This document shows, in pieces, positions 8,986 to 18,447 of a DNA stretch of 64,000 nucleotides. The stretch is from an uncultured Cytophagales bacterium (GTDB lineage Bacteria; Bacteroidota; Bacteroidia; Cytophagales; Thermonemataceae). The stretch covers positions 124,001 through 188,000 of the forward strand of contig CALEMF010000015.1 of assembly GCA_937911505.1 (NCBI GenBank), written 5' to 3'. How positions within the stretch are numbered: the stretch's first letter is position 1; each line of letters starts with the position of its first letter. The position numbers and the translations under genes were made by a program. The notes under the pieces are model-generated. The model ran no database searches, had not been told where the DNA came from, and worked only from the letters and a program-made list of their open reading frames with translations.

Positions 8986-10407
8986 ATGAAAACGCAAGAA
9001 CACGAAATAAAATCTATTCGACTAGAGCTAAATGCTACGAAATATCAATATAATGAGGTAAAAGTAGCGTATGAAGAACTGTCAAAACGAATCAAAACCA
9101 AAGAGGAATATATCACCCTCAAGGATGAGGAAGTGAAAGAGAAAGAAGCCAAGCTTGAGAAGGCGTTGAGAGAGTTGGAAGTCATCCATTCTAAAAAGAC
9201 AGCTAATGAAGCTGTATTGAAAAAAGCACTTACGAAGACCAAAGAAAGAGAAAGAGAGCTTCATACTAAAAACGAAGAGTTGAAGGCTAGAGAAGAGGAG
9301 ATTTCTGCCATTAACGAAAGACTCTTGGAAAATGAAAAAGTGCTGAAAGAAAAAGAAAATAGCCTTAAGCAAAGTAATGAAGAGCTGAAGGCTGCTGAGG
9401 AAGAGCTCAGACAAAATATGGAAGAGCTCTCTACCATCAATGAATCGCTGGAAGTGAAGCGTATAGAGCTAGAGCGCCTTTCTGAATCGCAGAAGGAAGC
9501 ACTCAGAAAAGTGAGGCAGAAAGAAGTAGAGCTTACAGAGAAAAATGAAGAGCTAGAAGCACGCGGAGAAGAAATGAAAGCACAAAAAGAGGCAATCGAA
9601 GAAAATATGAACCTATTGGATGCACAAAATAGGCATATTATGGGAAGCCTTAACTATGCAAGAACGATTCAAAGCAGTATTCTACCTACTACCAATGAAT
9701 TGGCGAGTCTGTTTCCCGATCATTTTGTTACTTACCATCCCAAAGATATTGTTTCTGGAGACTTTTATTGGTGCTATGAAAAAGCGCCTTATGTTTATTT
9801 TGCTGTAGTAGATTGTACGGGTCACGGTGTACCAGGCGCTTTTATGTCAATGATGGGCTATAGTCTTCTCAATGAAATTGTGGCAGAAAATGAAGGAATT
9901 CTTCCTTCTGAAGTGCTTACGTCACTTAATAGAAAGATTAGAAGTTCCTTGAACCAAGATAAAGAAGATAAAAATACTGATGGAATGGACTTAGGGCTTA
10001 TTCGTCTTAAGAAGTCTTCAGAGGATATTGTAGAAGTGATATTTTCGGGTGCAAGAAGGCCACTTTTATATTTTGATAGAAAAGCAGATGAACTTGTAAA
10101 GATAGCAGGTAATCGGAAATCAATTGGAGGAGGAAACACTGCTGCAGACGAGCAGAGCTTCTCCGACGTCTCCTTACAAATAGCCTCTGGTACATGTCTA
10201 TATTTATATTCTGATGGTTTTACTGACCAGTGCGATACAGCTAGAAAAAAATTAGGAACACGAAATTTATACGCTTTTCTGAGTCGAATCAACCGAGAAG
10301 AGGTTTCTTTTGAAGAGCAGAAGTCACTTGTGCCTGATTTGCTTGATGAGCATCAAGGTGAGGTAAAACAGCGAGATGATATTACTTTTGTAGGCATAAA
10401 ATTATAG
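8986..10407 (+). CDS. SpoIIE-type PP2C serine phosphatase with long coiled coil
   Basis: 473 residues. Residues ~1-210 are a continuous Glu/Lys/Leu-rich coiled coil without a membrane segment. Residues ~215-473 are a SpoIIE/RsbU-type phosphatase: NYARTIQSSILP, metal-binding VSGDFYW, VVDCTGHGVPGAFMS, SDGFTDQ and a terminal QRDDITFVGIKL. The family removes phosphate from Ser/Thr of regulators such as anti-sigma antagonists. No partner kinase or antagonist is adjacent; instead four small paralogues follow on the same strand, which may be its targets or sensors (inference). Upstream sensory input would come through the coiled coil. Confidence 0.85.
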   Translation: MKTQEHEIKSIRLELNATKYQYNEVKVAYEELSKRIKTKEEYITLKDEEVKEKEAKLEKALRELEVIHSKKTANEAVLKKALTKTKERERELHTKNEELKAREEEISAINERLLENEKVLKEKENSLKQSNEELKAAEEELRQNMEELSTINESLEVKRIELERLSESQKEALRKVRQKEVELTEKNEELEARGEEMKAQKEAIEENMNLLDAQNRHIMGSLNYARTIQSSILPTTNELASLFPDHFVTYHPKDIVSGDFYWCYEKAPYVYFAVVDCTGHGVPGAFMSMMGYSLLNEIVAENEGILPSEVLTSLNRKIRSSLNQDKEDKNTDGMDLGLIRLKKSSEDIVEVIFSGARRPLLYFDRKADELVKIAGNRKSIGGGNTAADEQSFSDVSLQIASGTCLYLYSDGFTDQCDTARKKLGTRNLYAFLSRINREEVSFEEQKSLVPDLLDEHQGEVKQRDDITFVGIKL

Positions 10408-10633
10408 AGAAATTCAACGATTGAAGGCCAATATTCAGGAGAGCAGGCCCTAGATAAAGCAAGCTATCAATAAAACTATCATACTAAATTACTGATAAAA
10501 GCTTCTGAAAAGGAGGAGCTTATAGACCAGTACATTGGTAAAACTCAACGAGAAAAGCCCTTCACGATAAACAGTAAGTAGCCCAAATTATTATAAAGCT
10601 ACTCAGTAAAATTTATATAAATAAAGATTAACT
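10408..10633 (+). other. Intergenic, short degraded coding-like stretches
   Basis: No gene is called. Two short open stretches in different frames (ending at about 10473 and 10580) have coding-like composition but no recognisable family and no start signal. Confidence 0.3.
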
Positions 10634-11200
10634 ATGCAAAATACAGAATTTCAGATATTTGACCCTAAGGCAGAAACAACCGGTACTACCATTGCCGCGC
10701 TTATAGATGCGATGGGTGAGTTTAGATCGATAGGATTGGCCTATCTTCAAAAGCATGAGATCGATTCGCCTGCGCCTGGTAAGTGGCATCCGTTGACCAA
10801 CTATATGGCAGCTTTACGCCTTATTCACGAAAAACTTGGTGAAAATACGCTATTTCTCGTAGGAACAAGGCTATTTAAAAATGCTTGGCCCGAAGAAATG
10901 CAAGGTGAGTTCTCATTCGAACAGGTGTTAGGAATGTTAAACCAAGCCTATCAACAAAATCATCGTAATGGATATGCAGGAGAGATCATTTATAATCAAA
11001 AAGACGATTATTCGGGTGAAGTAATATTTGATAGAACTTACTGCACTGCTTTTGATAGGGGGCTTCTTGTTTCGCTATCAAGGGTTTTCGAGCCAGAGAG
11101 GTATAGTAGTATTGACGCTGAGGTAGAGATAACACTTGATGAAACAAAGCCTAGTCGTAAAACAGGTGGCTACAAGAATCATTTCCATGTTACTTGGTAA
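10634..11200 (+). CDS. Unrecognised ~188-residue protein, tandem paralogue 1 of 4
   Basis: 188 residues, ATG start, no signal peptide or membrane segment. All four paralogues share a helical N-terminal half (LIDAMGEFRSIGLAYL), the central IHEKLGENTLFLVGTRLFKNAWP, a NHRNG turn, and a C-terminal half with T.Y.TAFDRGLLVSLSR and a terminal FHVTW. The layout (helical half, Cys/His-containing turn, DRGL motif, terminal Trp) recalls small V4R/heme-NO-type sensor-domain proteins, but this is from memory and weak. It follows the SpoIIE phosphatase gene by 226 bases. Confidence 0.7.
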   Translation: MQNTEFQIFDPKAETTGTTIAALIDAMGEFRSIGLAYLQKHEIDSPAPGKWHPLTNYMAALRLIHEKLGENTLFLVGTRLFKNAWPEEMQGEFSFEQVLGMLNQAYQQNHRNGYAGEIIYNQKDDYSGEVIFDRTYCTAFDRGLLVSLSRVFEPERYSSIDAEVEITLDETKPSRKTGGYKNHFHVTW

Positions 11201-11225
11201 AATAAAACTATTAAAAAGACTCACT

Positions 11226-11792
11226 ATGCAGAATACAGAATTCGAAGTATTTGACCCAAATGCAGAGACAACAGGCAAGAATATTATTCCGCTCATAGAT
11301 GCAATGGGCGAGTTTCGATCCATAGGTATGGCCTATCTTAAAAAATACGATATTGATACACCCGAACCTGATGGGTGGTATCCAGTAAGTAGTTATATAT
11401 CTGCCTTGCGTCTTATACAAGAAAAGCTTGGTGAAAACACCCTATTCCTCATAGGAACAAGAATATTTAAAAATGCTTGGCCCGAAGAAATGCAAGGAGA
11501 GTTCTCATTGGAACAAATGTTACAAATGACTAACCAAGCTTACCAAGAGAATCATCGTAATGGGTATGTAGGAGAGATCATTTATAACCAAATCAGCGAC
11601 TACTCGTGTGAAGTAGTATTTAACAGAACCTATTGCACTGCTCTGGATAGAGGCCTACTCGTTTCTATGTCAAGAACTTTTGAGCCAGAAAAGTACAGTA
11701 GTATTGAAGCTGAAGTTGAGATAACACTTGATGAGACTAAACCTAGTCGTAAAACAGGTGGCTACAAGAATCATTTCCATATTACTTGGTAG
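11226..11792 (+). CDS. Unrecognised ~188-residue protein, tandem paralogue 2 of 4
   Basis: 188 residues from the ATG at 11226. The open frame extends up to 11136 but that part overlaps the previous gene, and the chosen start gives exactly the length of paralogue 1. Closely related to paralogue 1: the C-terminal ~30 residues are nearly the same (RKTGGYKNHFHITW). The 25-base gap to paralogue 1 suggests one transcript. Same motifs, with Cys in SDYSCEVVF where paralogue 1 has Gly. Confidence 0.7.
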   Translation: MQNTEFEVFDPNAETTGKNIIPLIDAMGEFRSIGMAYLKKYDIDTPEPDGWYPVSSYISALRLIQEKLGENTLFLIGTRIFKNAWPEEMQGEFSLEQMLQMTNQAYQENHRNGYVGEIIYNQISDYSCEVVFNRTYCTALDRGLLVSMSRTFEPEKYSSIEAEVEITLDETKPSRKTGGYKNHFHITW

Positions 11793-11889
11793 TAAGATAA
11801 AGCGTTTAAAAAGGTTGGCTCTTGCGTAAAAAAATCTATGTAATCTGAATTATTAGTAATAGCTTACTATTCTAAATTTGTACTAATAG

Positions 11890-11897
11890 TATATTTG
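11890..11897 (+). promoter_or_regulatory. Candidate -7 promoter box before paralogues 3 and 4
   Basis: TATATTTG matches TAnnTTTG; a second match TAAATTTG lies at 11873-11880. Transcription would begin just after 11900, which supports the ATG at 11928 as start of paralogue 3 rather than the TTG at 11895. Confidence 0.5.
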
Positions 11898-11927
11898 CTG
11901 AAATCCAAAGAAAAGGTAATCAACTAC

Positions 11928-12494
11928 ATGGAAGATACTAATTTTAGAATTTACGAACCAACCACTGAGGTAAAAGGAAGTGTAATTATGTCACTCATTG
12001 ATGCGATGGGAGAATACCAAGCGATAGGACTTGCTTACTTAAACAAATACGATATTGATAAGCCCGATCCAGAAAAATGGTACAAACTCTCCAGTTACCT
12101 ATCTGCTTTACGCCTTATTTATGAAAAGCTAGGTGAAAGTACACTCTACCTAATAGGCGCGCGTATCTACAGAAATGTTTTTCCACAAGAATATACAGAA
12201 ACGATGTCGCTAGAAGAAATACTGAACACAATTGATGACGTATACCATGCCGTACATCGTAACGGCGACATAGGGTATTTTAAATATACAGCTACCAGCG
12301 AGACTTCTTGTACAATGGAAGCACATAAGACCTATGGAACTCCCATAGATCGAGGGCTCTTTGTATCTATCACAAGAATTTTTCAACCTAAAAAGCGTAG
12401 CAGTGTCGATGTAGAAACCTCAGTAGTATTGGACGAATTACTACCCAATCGGAAAGCTGGAGGTGAAAGTAACTATTTTCACATCTCTTGGTAG
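11928..12494 (+). CDS. Unrecognised ~188-residue protein, tandem paralogue 3 of 4
   Basis: 188 residues from the ATG at 11928, same length as paralogues 1 and 2. Shares the layout LIDAMGEYQAIGLAYL, LGESTLYLIGARIYRNVFP, VHRNGD, T.GTPIDRGLFVS and terminal YFHISW. It is much closer to paralogue 4 than to 1 or 2, so the array seems to come from an old duplication followed by a later one in each branch. It appears to have its own promoter, so the two pairs could be expressed separately. Confidence 0.7.
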   Translation: MEDTNFRIYEPTTEVKGSVIMSLIDAMGEYQAIGLAYLNKYDIDKPDPEKWYKLSSYLSALRLIYEKLGESTLYLIGARIYRNVFPQEYTETMSLEEILNTIDDVYHAVHRNGDIGYFKYTATSETSCTMEAHKTYGTPIDRGLFVSITRIFQPKKRSSVDVETSVVLDELLPNRKAGGESNYFHISW

Positions 12495-12588
12495 CGAGAT
12501 AGAAGATTTTAGAAGGCGATGTACCAGGCTACTTAAGTAACACTATAATTTGAAAGAGAAATTTTTAATAAACAAAAAAAGCCTAGTA

Positions 12589-13164
12589 ATGAATTATACG
12601 GAAGACACTAACTTTAAAATTTACGAACCAACTACAGAAGTAAAAGGAAGTATAATCATGTCACTCATCGACGCGATGGATGAGTACCAAGCGATAGGGC
12701 TCGCTTATCTGAATAAATACGATATTGATAAGCCCGAACCTGAAAAATGGTACAAACTTTCTAGCTATTTATCTGCTTTACGCCTTATTTATGAGAAACT
12801 AGGTGAAAGTACCCTCTATTTGATAGGTGCACGTATCTACAGAAACGTTTTTCCAAAAGAGTATACCGAAAAAATGTCACTCGAAGAGATATTGAATTCC
12901 GTTAACGATGTATATCACTCTATCCATCGTAATGGAGATATTGGTCACGTGAAGTATACCGCCACAAGCGAAACCTCCTGCACCATGGAAGTACACAAGA
13001 CGTACGGTACCCCCTTAGATCGAGGACTTTTTGTATCGCTTACAAGGATGTTTCAACCTAAGCAACGAAGCAGCCTCGATACAGAAATATCCGTAGAGCT
13101 AGACGAATTACTACCTAATAGAAAAACAGGTAGCGACACAGAATACTTTCACATCTCTTGGTAA
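12589..13164 (+). CDS. Unrecognised ~191-residue protein, tandem paralogue 4 of 4
   Basis: 191 residues from the ATG at 12589 (MNYTEDTNFKIYEP); the frame is open further upstream to 12550 but without support. Close sister of paralogue 3. In place of the usual DAMGEY it has DAMDEY. A strong terminator follows at 13194, ending the array. Confidence 0.7.
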   Translation: MNYTEDTNFKIYEPTTEVKGSIIMSLIDAMDEYQAIGLAYLNKYDIDKPEPEKWYKLSSYLSALRLIYEKLGESTLYLIGARIYRNVFPKEYTEKMSLEEILNSVNDVYHSIHRNGDIGHVKYTATSETSCTMEVHKTYGTPLDRGLFVSLTRMFQPKQRSSLDTEISVELDELLPNRKTGSDTEYFHISW

Positions 13165-13193
13165 ACCATTACTTTTAACTTTTACTAAAACAG

Positions 13194-13230
13194 ACGGTAG
13201 GCAGAGATTCTCTGCTTGCCGTTTTCTTTT
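13194..13230 (+). terminator. Rho-independent terminator after the four-paralogue array
   Basis: A 13-bp stem (ACGGTAGGCAGAG paired with CTCTGCTTGCCGT, two G-U pairs) with an ATT loop, followed by TTTCTTTT. Confidence 0.85.
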
Positions 13231-13257
13231 CAGAGAAGAATTTAGTAGCATACATTT

Positions 13258-14154
13258 GTGAAAAAATTAATTGTAGTAGTAGGCCCTACCGCCGTAGGAA
13301 AAACCGATCTCTGTATAAGGCTAGCAAAATGGTTCGGAACAGAAATCTTATCGGCTGACTCAAGGCAATTCTATAAAGAGATGTCCATTGGTACCGCCAA
13401 ACCTACACCAACAGAAATGATGAGTATTCCCCATCATTTTATCGATAGCCATACCATACACGATGCCTACAGTGTTGGTTACTTTGAGAGGGAAGCATTG
13501 GCTACGCTAGAACAGATTTACAAAGAAAAAGATATAGCGATCCTGACTGGTGGTTCGGGGCTTTACATTAAAGTAGTTTGCGAAGGCATCGACGATATGC
13601 CCGAAGTAGATATGCCCCTCAGACAGCAGCTTAACCAACTTCTTGAAGATGAAGGTTTAAATAACTTGTTGGAAAAATTAAAGAAGCTCGACCCCATATA
13701 CTATGAAGAGGTAGATCGCGCTAATCCGCAGCGCGTTATACGTGCGTTGGAAGTTTGCCTCAGTACAGGTAAACCTTTCAGTAGCTTTCGAAAACAAAAA
13801 AAAGCAGACCGCCCTTTCGAATGTATCAAGATTGGGCTCAACAGAACACGTGAAGAACTATACGAACGAATCAACCATCGTATGGACTTGATGCTACAAA
13901 ATGGCTTACTTGAAGAAGCCAAGGCGTTGTATCCCTACAGACAACATAACGCACTACAAACAGTAGGCTACAAAGAAATATTTGATTACTTAGAGGGACA
14001 ATACGATTGGGAAGAGTGTATAAGGCTTCTAAAACGCAACAGTCGTCATTATGCCAAACGCCAACTCACTTGGTTTAGAAAAGATGAAGCCATTACCTGG
14101 TTCCATCCTGAGGCTTACGAGGAAATCATAGATTTCATTCAAAAACGCTTATAA
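13258..14154 (+). CDS. miaA: tRNA dimethylallyltransferase
   Basis: 298 residues, the usual family length. P-loop GPTAVGKTDL at residues 8-17, then the SADSRQFYKEM and IGTAKP motifs, TGGSGLY, and VGYKEI near the C-terminus. It adds a dimethylallyl group to A37 of tRNAs that read UNN codons. Start is GTG at 13258, which puts the P-loop at the normal distance. A TACATTTG box overlaps this GTG (13251-13258) and would start transcription inside the gene, so it is probably chance or the start differs. The matching hydroxylase gene miaE is at 36426. Confidence 0.95.
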   Translation: MKKLIVVVGPTAVGKTDLCIRLAKWFGTEILSADSRQFYKEMSIGTAKPTPTEMMSIPHHFIDSHTIHDAYSVGYFEREALATLEQIYKEKDIAILTGGSGLYIKVVCEGIDDMPEVDMPLRQQLNQLLEDEGLNNLLEKLKKLDPIYYEEVDRANPQRVIRALEVCLSTGKPFSSFRKQKKADRPFECIKIGLNRTREELYERINHRMDLMLQNGLLEEAKALYPYRQHNALQTVGYKEIFDYLEGQYDWEECIRLLKRNSRHYAKRQLTWFRKDEAITWFHPEAYEEIIDFIQKRL

Positions 14155-14158
14155 GAAC

Positions 14159-14199
14159 CCACTCGACTAGGTTATATGCATAGCCAAGTGGATTTTATA
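14159..14199. terminator. Weak hairpin between convergent miaA and peptidase genes
   Basis: CCACT pairs with AGTGG around a GG/CC inner contact, followed by ATTTTATAAT. The stem is short, so this is a tentative call. Confidence 0.3.
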
Positions 14200-14205
14200 A
14201 TTATA

Positions 14206-15594
14206 CTATTGACCATTAGCCATCAAATCAGCGTAATGCTTGTAAAACAAAGGGATCGTTTCAATTCCTTTCATATAATTGAAAATACCATAGTGCTCGT
14301 CAGGAGAATGAATCGCGTCAGAGTCTAAGCCAAAACCCATTAAAACGGACTTCAAACCCAGCTCTTGCTCAAATAAAGCCACAATAGGAATACTCCCGCC
14401 ACCACGGGTAGGAATGGGTGTTTTCCCCCAGCTTTCTTCCATCGCCTTACTGGCTGCTTTAAAAGCCACTGAGTCGACGGGTGTTACTACAGGATGACCT
14501 CCGTGATGAGGTACGACTTCCACTTTTACCGTAGCAGGCGCTATTTTTTTAAAATGTGCGGTGAATAAATCGGCAATCTCCTCCGGGTTTTGGTTAGGAA
14601 CAAGTCGCATACTAATTTTAGCCTGCGCTTTAGAAGGGAGTACGGTTTTAGCACCTTCTCCTGTATAGCCTCCCCAAATACCGTTTACATCTAAGCTAGG
14701 ACGAATGGAAGCACGCTCCATCGTAGAGTAACCTTCTTCTCCAGCTACGGCATCAATGGCTAAGTCTTTCTTGTACGCCTCAAGATCGAAGGGCGCTTTG
14801 GCCAGCGCTTCTCGCTCCGCTTGGGGCAACGTAACTACCTTATCGTAAAAGCCAGGAATCGTAATATGTCCTTGCTCGTTTTTCAAGGACGCAATCATTT
14901 CACTGAGTACGTTGATGGGGTTGGCTACTGCGCCCCCATACACGCCAGAGTGTAAATCTCTGTTGGGGCCGGTTACCGTCACTTCTAGGTACGCTAACCC
15001 ACGCAGACCTGCCTCAAGAGAGGGGGTGTCGTTGGCAAGAATACTCGTATCCGAGATGAGAATAACATCTGCTTTAAGTTTTTCCTGATTCGCTTTGACA
15101 AAATGCTCTAAGTTATCAGAGCCACACTCCTCTTCGCCCTCAATCATAAACTTCACGTTGCAAGTGAGCGTGTTATTTTGCATCATCGTTTCAAAGGCCT
15201 TCACGTGCATATACACTTGCCCTTTGTCATCACAAGCACCTCGGGCAAAGATAGCGCCTTCAGGGTGGAGGGAGGTCTCTTTAATGACAGGCTCAAACGG
15301 AGGCGAAGTCCAGAGATCTATGGGATCAGCCGGTTGTACATCATAATGCCCATACACTAAGACAGTAGGTAGGTGAGCATCGATTATTTTTTCAGCATAA
15401 ACGATAGGATGACCTGCTGTTTCGTGTATCTCTGCTGTATCTACGCCAGCTTTCAGAAGTTTTTCTTGAAGAAAGGTAGCTGCTCGTCGTACCTCATCTT
15501 TGTACTGTGGATCAGTACTGACAGAAGGGATACGGAGCCAATCGAGTAGCTCATTGATAAAACGGTCTTTACTTTCTTGGATGTAATGCTGCAT
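14206..15594 (-). CDS. M20-family dipeptidase
   Basis: 462 residues from the ATG at 15594 (MQHYIQESKDRF); the frame stays open to 15678 but overlaps plsY, and the family starts near this Met. Zinc-site motifs in order: VYGHYDVQPADP, ARGACDDKGQ, EGEEECGS, and RDLHSGVYGG for the dimerisation region, then TRGGGSIPI and the C-terminal DAIHSPDE. The family hydrolyses dipeptides or related amides in the cytoplasm with two Zn ions. It is convergent with miaA. Exact substrate unknown. Confidence 0.9.
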   Translation of the reverse strand: MQHYIQESKDRFINELLDWLRIPSVSTDPQYKDEVRRAATFLQEKLLKAGVDTAEIHETAGHPIVYAEKIIDAHLPTVLVYGHYDVQPADPIDLWTSPPFEPVIKETSLHPEGAIFARGACDDKGQVYMHVKAFETMMQNNTLTCNVKFMIEGEEECGSDNLEHFVKANQEKLKADVILISDTSILANDTPSLEAGLRGLAYLEVTVTGPNRDLHSGVYGGAVANPINVLSEMIASLKNEQGHITIPGFYDKVVTLPQAEREALAKAPFDLEAYKKDLAIDAVAGEEGYSTMERASIRPSLDVNGIWGGYTGEGAKTVLPSKAQAKISMRLVPNQNPEEIADLFTAHFKKIAPATVKVEVVPHHGGHPVVTPVDSVAFKAASKAMEESWGKTPIPTRGGGSIPIVALFEQELGLKSVLMGFGLDSDAIHSPDEHYGIFNYMKGIETIPLFYKHYADLMANGQ

Positions 15595-15664
15595 ATGAAT
15601 GGACTTGATAAATAAATGTGTAATAAAGTAATTATTTTGAACAGGTGATCTTCGAGAAAAAAGA

Positions 15665-16303
15665 TCATTTTTTCCCAAACAGGTAAATCTTTCCCTCGTT
15701 ACCGTTAAGTAACCGCTGAATATTACGACGATGCGTCCAGATTACTAAACCGCAAAGAATAAAACCTACAATGATAAGCGTATTGTTTTCAGGACGAAAA
15801 AAAGGGATGAACATCAATAAAGGAAAAGCCAAAGAAGCGGTCATGGAGCTCAAAGATACATAATGAGAAACAACCAAAACAATGATAAAAACAGCCAAAG
15901 ATAATAAAGCTACTTGCAGATAAATTGCCAGCACCATTCCGAGTAAGGTAGCTACGCCTTTGCCGCCTTTAAAACCTACATAAATAGGAAAAATATGACC
16001 TAGCACTGCTATGATCCCATATAGTAACTGAAAATAAAGAAGATGAACTGGTATAATAAACTCCTGTATAAGCAATAGATTGGCTAAAGAAGCTGCTGCC
16101 CAGCCTTTAAAAGCATCTATCAGAAGTACGATACTGCCTGCTTTCTTCCCTAAAACCCTAAAGGTATTCGTAGCGCCTGCATTGCCACTACCATACTTTC
16201 TTACATCTGTAGCGTGAAAATACTGCCCGTACCATACGGCTGTTGGAATAGCTCCTATTAAATAGGCGACAACGCCTGCCAGCATGATCCATAAGATATT
16301 CAT
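15665..16303 (-). CDS. plsY: Acyl-phosphate:glycerol-3-phosphate acyltransferase
   Basis: 212 residues with five or so membrane segments. Conserved loops GSGNAGATNTFRVLG (residues ~38-52) and GFKGGKGVATLLG are the PlsY signatures. It makes lysophosphatidate from acyl-phosphate, the product of PlsX, whose gene is at 19296. Lies just upstream of the peptidase gene on the minus strand and 70 bases downstream of rsmA, so the three may be cotranscribed. Confidence 0.93.
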   Translation of the reverse strand: MNILWIMLAGVVAYLIGAIPTAVWYGQYFHATDVRKYGSGNAGATNTFRVLGKKAGSIVLLIDAFKGWAAASLANLLLIQEFIIPVHLLYFQLLYGIIAVLGHIFPIYVGFKGGKGVATLLGMVLAIYLQVALLSLAVFIIVLVVSHYVSLSSMTASLAFPLLMFIPFFRPENNTLIIVGFILCGLVIWTHRRNIQRLLNGNEGKIYLFGKK

Positions 16304-16373
16304 AAGAGATTACTTTGCTTATTAAAGCGTAAAATTAAAAAATAACTTCGAGATAAGCTAAAGCTGCTACCTC

Positions 16374-17156
16374 TCAAGTATTCTGTAGTGCCGTAAGTTG
16401 CTGTGTAAGTGAAACGAACTCATCCACACTCAGTTGCTCGGGACGTTTAGAGAAGATTGCTTGCTCTTTGATCGCTGCAGGAATAAAAGGCTTTAAACTA
16501 TTTCTAAGTGTTTTTCTTCGTTGGTTAAAGGCCATTTTAACGAATTGGAAAAACTTTTTTTCGTCACAAGGAAGCGTTGTAACCGTATTTCTCTCTAAGC
16601 GAATCACCCCTGACTCTACCTTGGGAGGAGGAATAAAGACCCGTGCTGGTACCGTAAAATGATACGAAATATGATAGAAAGCCTGTAGAAAAACGCTCAA
16701 AATACCGTACTGTTTACTACCAGGAGGTGAAGCAATACGCTCGGCTACTTCTTTCTGTAACATACAAACCACCTCTTTTACCTGCTGCCTAAAAGAAAGC
16801 ACCTTAAAGAAAATTTGTGAAGAGATGTTGTAAGGAAAGTTACCAATGATACCCAAGCTTTCGCCAAAATGTTGTTGTAAGTCCATCTGCAGAAAATCAC
16901 CTTGTAGGATGCGTTCTTCAGCCGCAAGTTTTGGATAACGCTCACATAAAAAGGCGACTGACTCTTTATCTATGTCTATCAAATGGAAGGATAAATCAGT
17001 ACGATTGAGCAGAAAGTCAGTAAGGACACCTGTACCAGGTCCTATTTCTAGTAAATGTTGATAAGGAGGAGTAGACGCAAGTAAAGAAACAATTTCCTGA
17101 GCTATCGCTTTATCTTTTAAAAAATGCTGCCCTAAGTACTTTTTAGGTTTTACCAT
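16374..17156 (-). CDS. rsmA: 16S rRNA (adenine1518/1519-N6) dimethyltransferase
   Basis: 260 residues. N-terminal PKKYLGQHFL, SAM motif EIGPGTGVLTD, catalytic NFPYNIS and the C-terminal helical region with FNQRRKTLRNSL are all diagnostic of KsgA/RsmA. It dimethylates two adenines of the 3'-terminal helix of 16S rRNA during ribosome assembly. It is divergent from pdxA, an arrangement also common elsewhere. Confidence 0.95.
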   Translation of the reverse strand: MVKPKKYLGQHFLKDKAIAQEIVSLLASTPPYQHLLEIGPGTGVLTDFLLNRTDLSFHLIDIDKESVAFLCERYPKLAAEERILQGDFLQMDLQQHFGESLGIIGNFPYNISSQIFFKVLSFRQQVKEVVCMLQKEVAERIASPPGSKQYGILSVFLQAFYHISYHFTVPARVFIPPPKVESGVIRLERNTVTTLPCDEKKFFQFVKMAFNQRRKTLRNSLKPFIPAAIKEQAIFSKRPEQLSVDEFVSLTQQLTALQNT

Positions 17157-17362
17157 GTGTTATTGTTAAAGTCTTTACGAGAAAAGATAATTTGCAAAGA
17201 AAGAAGCGATTTTAGAAGGATTATTGCCCGTTTCAACAAAAAATCTTCTTAAATTGCAAGCATTTTATTAGAAAAGAGGCACTACAGGAGTTGTCATATA
17301 GATTATTCTTTTTAGCTGAACCTGTACTAAGTAACGTGCCTTTGTGAATAAACAGAAGGAGT

Positions 17363-18394
17363 ATGAATAATAAGAAACATTTTAATGAGCATAAGCCTAC
17401 ATTGGGTATTACCATAGGTGATTACAACGGCGTGGGGCCAGAAATCATCTTGAAAGCCTTAGGCGATAATCGCATTTTAGGTCAGTGCACACCAGTAATT
17501 TATGGCTCCTCACGTGTGCTGGGGAAGTATCGCAAATTATTGGGGTTATCTGATTGGTATCTTCATCAAATTAAAGAACCCAGTCAAATTAATTATAAAA
17601 AAACCAACATTATCAACTGCTTCGACACCAAAGAAATAGCACCTGGGAAAATAACTGAAGAAGCAGGACAGGCCGCTTTTAAATCTTTAGAGACAGCTAC
17701 AAAAGACTTGATAGAAGGAAAGCTGGACGGTATCGTGACAGCTCCTATCAACAAACATAATATCCAAAACGATACCTTTAACTTTGTAGGTCACACAGAA
17801 TACTTCACCAAAAGCTTTGAAGCAAAAGAGAGTTTAATGCTGATGGTAGCAGATACATTACGTGTAGCCCTTGCTACAGGCCATACTCCGCTCAGTGAAG
17901 TAAGTAAGAAGATCACCCCAGCGTTACTTACTAAAAAAATCGACCTTCTTTACCATACATTGAAGCATGACTTCGGTATTAATAAACCCAAAATTGCCGT
18001 ATTGGGGTTAAATCCACACGCTGGTGAAGAAGGACTATTAGGGCAAGAAGAAAAAGCATTGATTGAGCCACTCATTAAAGATTTTCGTAGAAAGGGAAAG
18101 TTGATCTACGGCTGTTTCCCAGCCGATGGCTTCTGGGGAATGAGTAAATATGCCAATTTTGATGCTACCTTAGCCCTTTACCACGATCAAGGGCTGATTC
18201 CCTTCAAGTCGATCGCCTTCCATTCGGGCGTCAACTTTACAGCAGGCTTACCCATCGTACGTACTTCCCCCGATCACGGAACCGCTTACAACATTGCGGG
18301 TAAAAACCAAGCAGATCCTTCCTCGATGCGTCAAGCCATCTATTTGGCTTGTGATCTTATTAAGATTCGTAAAGAAAGTGAGGTACAGATATAA
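17363..18394 (+). CDS. pdxA: 4-hydroxythreonine-4-phosphate dehydrogenase
   Basis: 343 residues. GITIGDYNGVGPEI at the N-terminus, GHTEYF and YHDQGLIPFK (metal-binding His) and the SPDHGTAYNIAG motif identify PdxA, the NAD-dependent step of vitamin B6 synthesis. ATG is preceded by AGAAGGAG, a strong ribosome site for this window. It is upstream of the DUF177/rpmF block with a 53-base gap containing a promoter box. Confidence 0.94.
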   Translation: MNNKKHFNEHKPTLGITIGDYNGVGPEIILKALGDNRILGQCTPVIYGSSRVLGKYRKLLGLSDWYLHQIKEPSQINYKKTNIINCFDTKEIAPGKITEEAGQAAFKSLETATKDLIEGKLDGIVTAPINKHNIQNDTFNFVGHTEYFTKSFEAKESLMLMVADTLRVALATGHTPLSEVSKKITPALLTKKIDLLYHTLKHDFGINKPKIAVLGLNPHAGEEGLLGQEEKALIEPLIKDFRRKGKLIYGCFPADGFWGMSKYANFDATLALYHDQGLIPFKSIAFHSGVNFTAGLPIVRTSPDHGTAYNIAGKNQADPSSMRQAIYLACDLIKIRKESEVQI

Positions 18395-18431
18395 ATCAAT
18401 TAGATCATTTTTTTATTCAATAAAATCTCCT

Positions 18432-18439
18432 TAAATTTG
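18432..18439 (+). promoter_or_regulatory. Candidate -7 promoter box before DUF177 gene
   Basis: TAAATTTG matches TAnnTTTG. The expected transcript start near 18445 leaves almost no leader before the TTG at 18448, or a short leader before the GTG at 18463. Confidence 0.55.
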
Positions 18440-18447
18440 CGACTTAC

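Noticed and set aside
10408-10633. Coding-like fragments between phosphatase and paralogue 1
   Set aside because: Short, in two frames, with no start and no family; could be chance.
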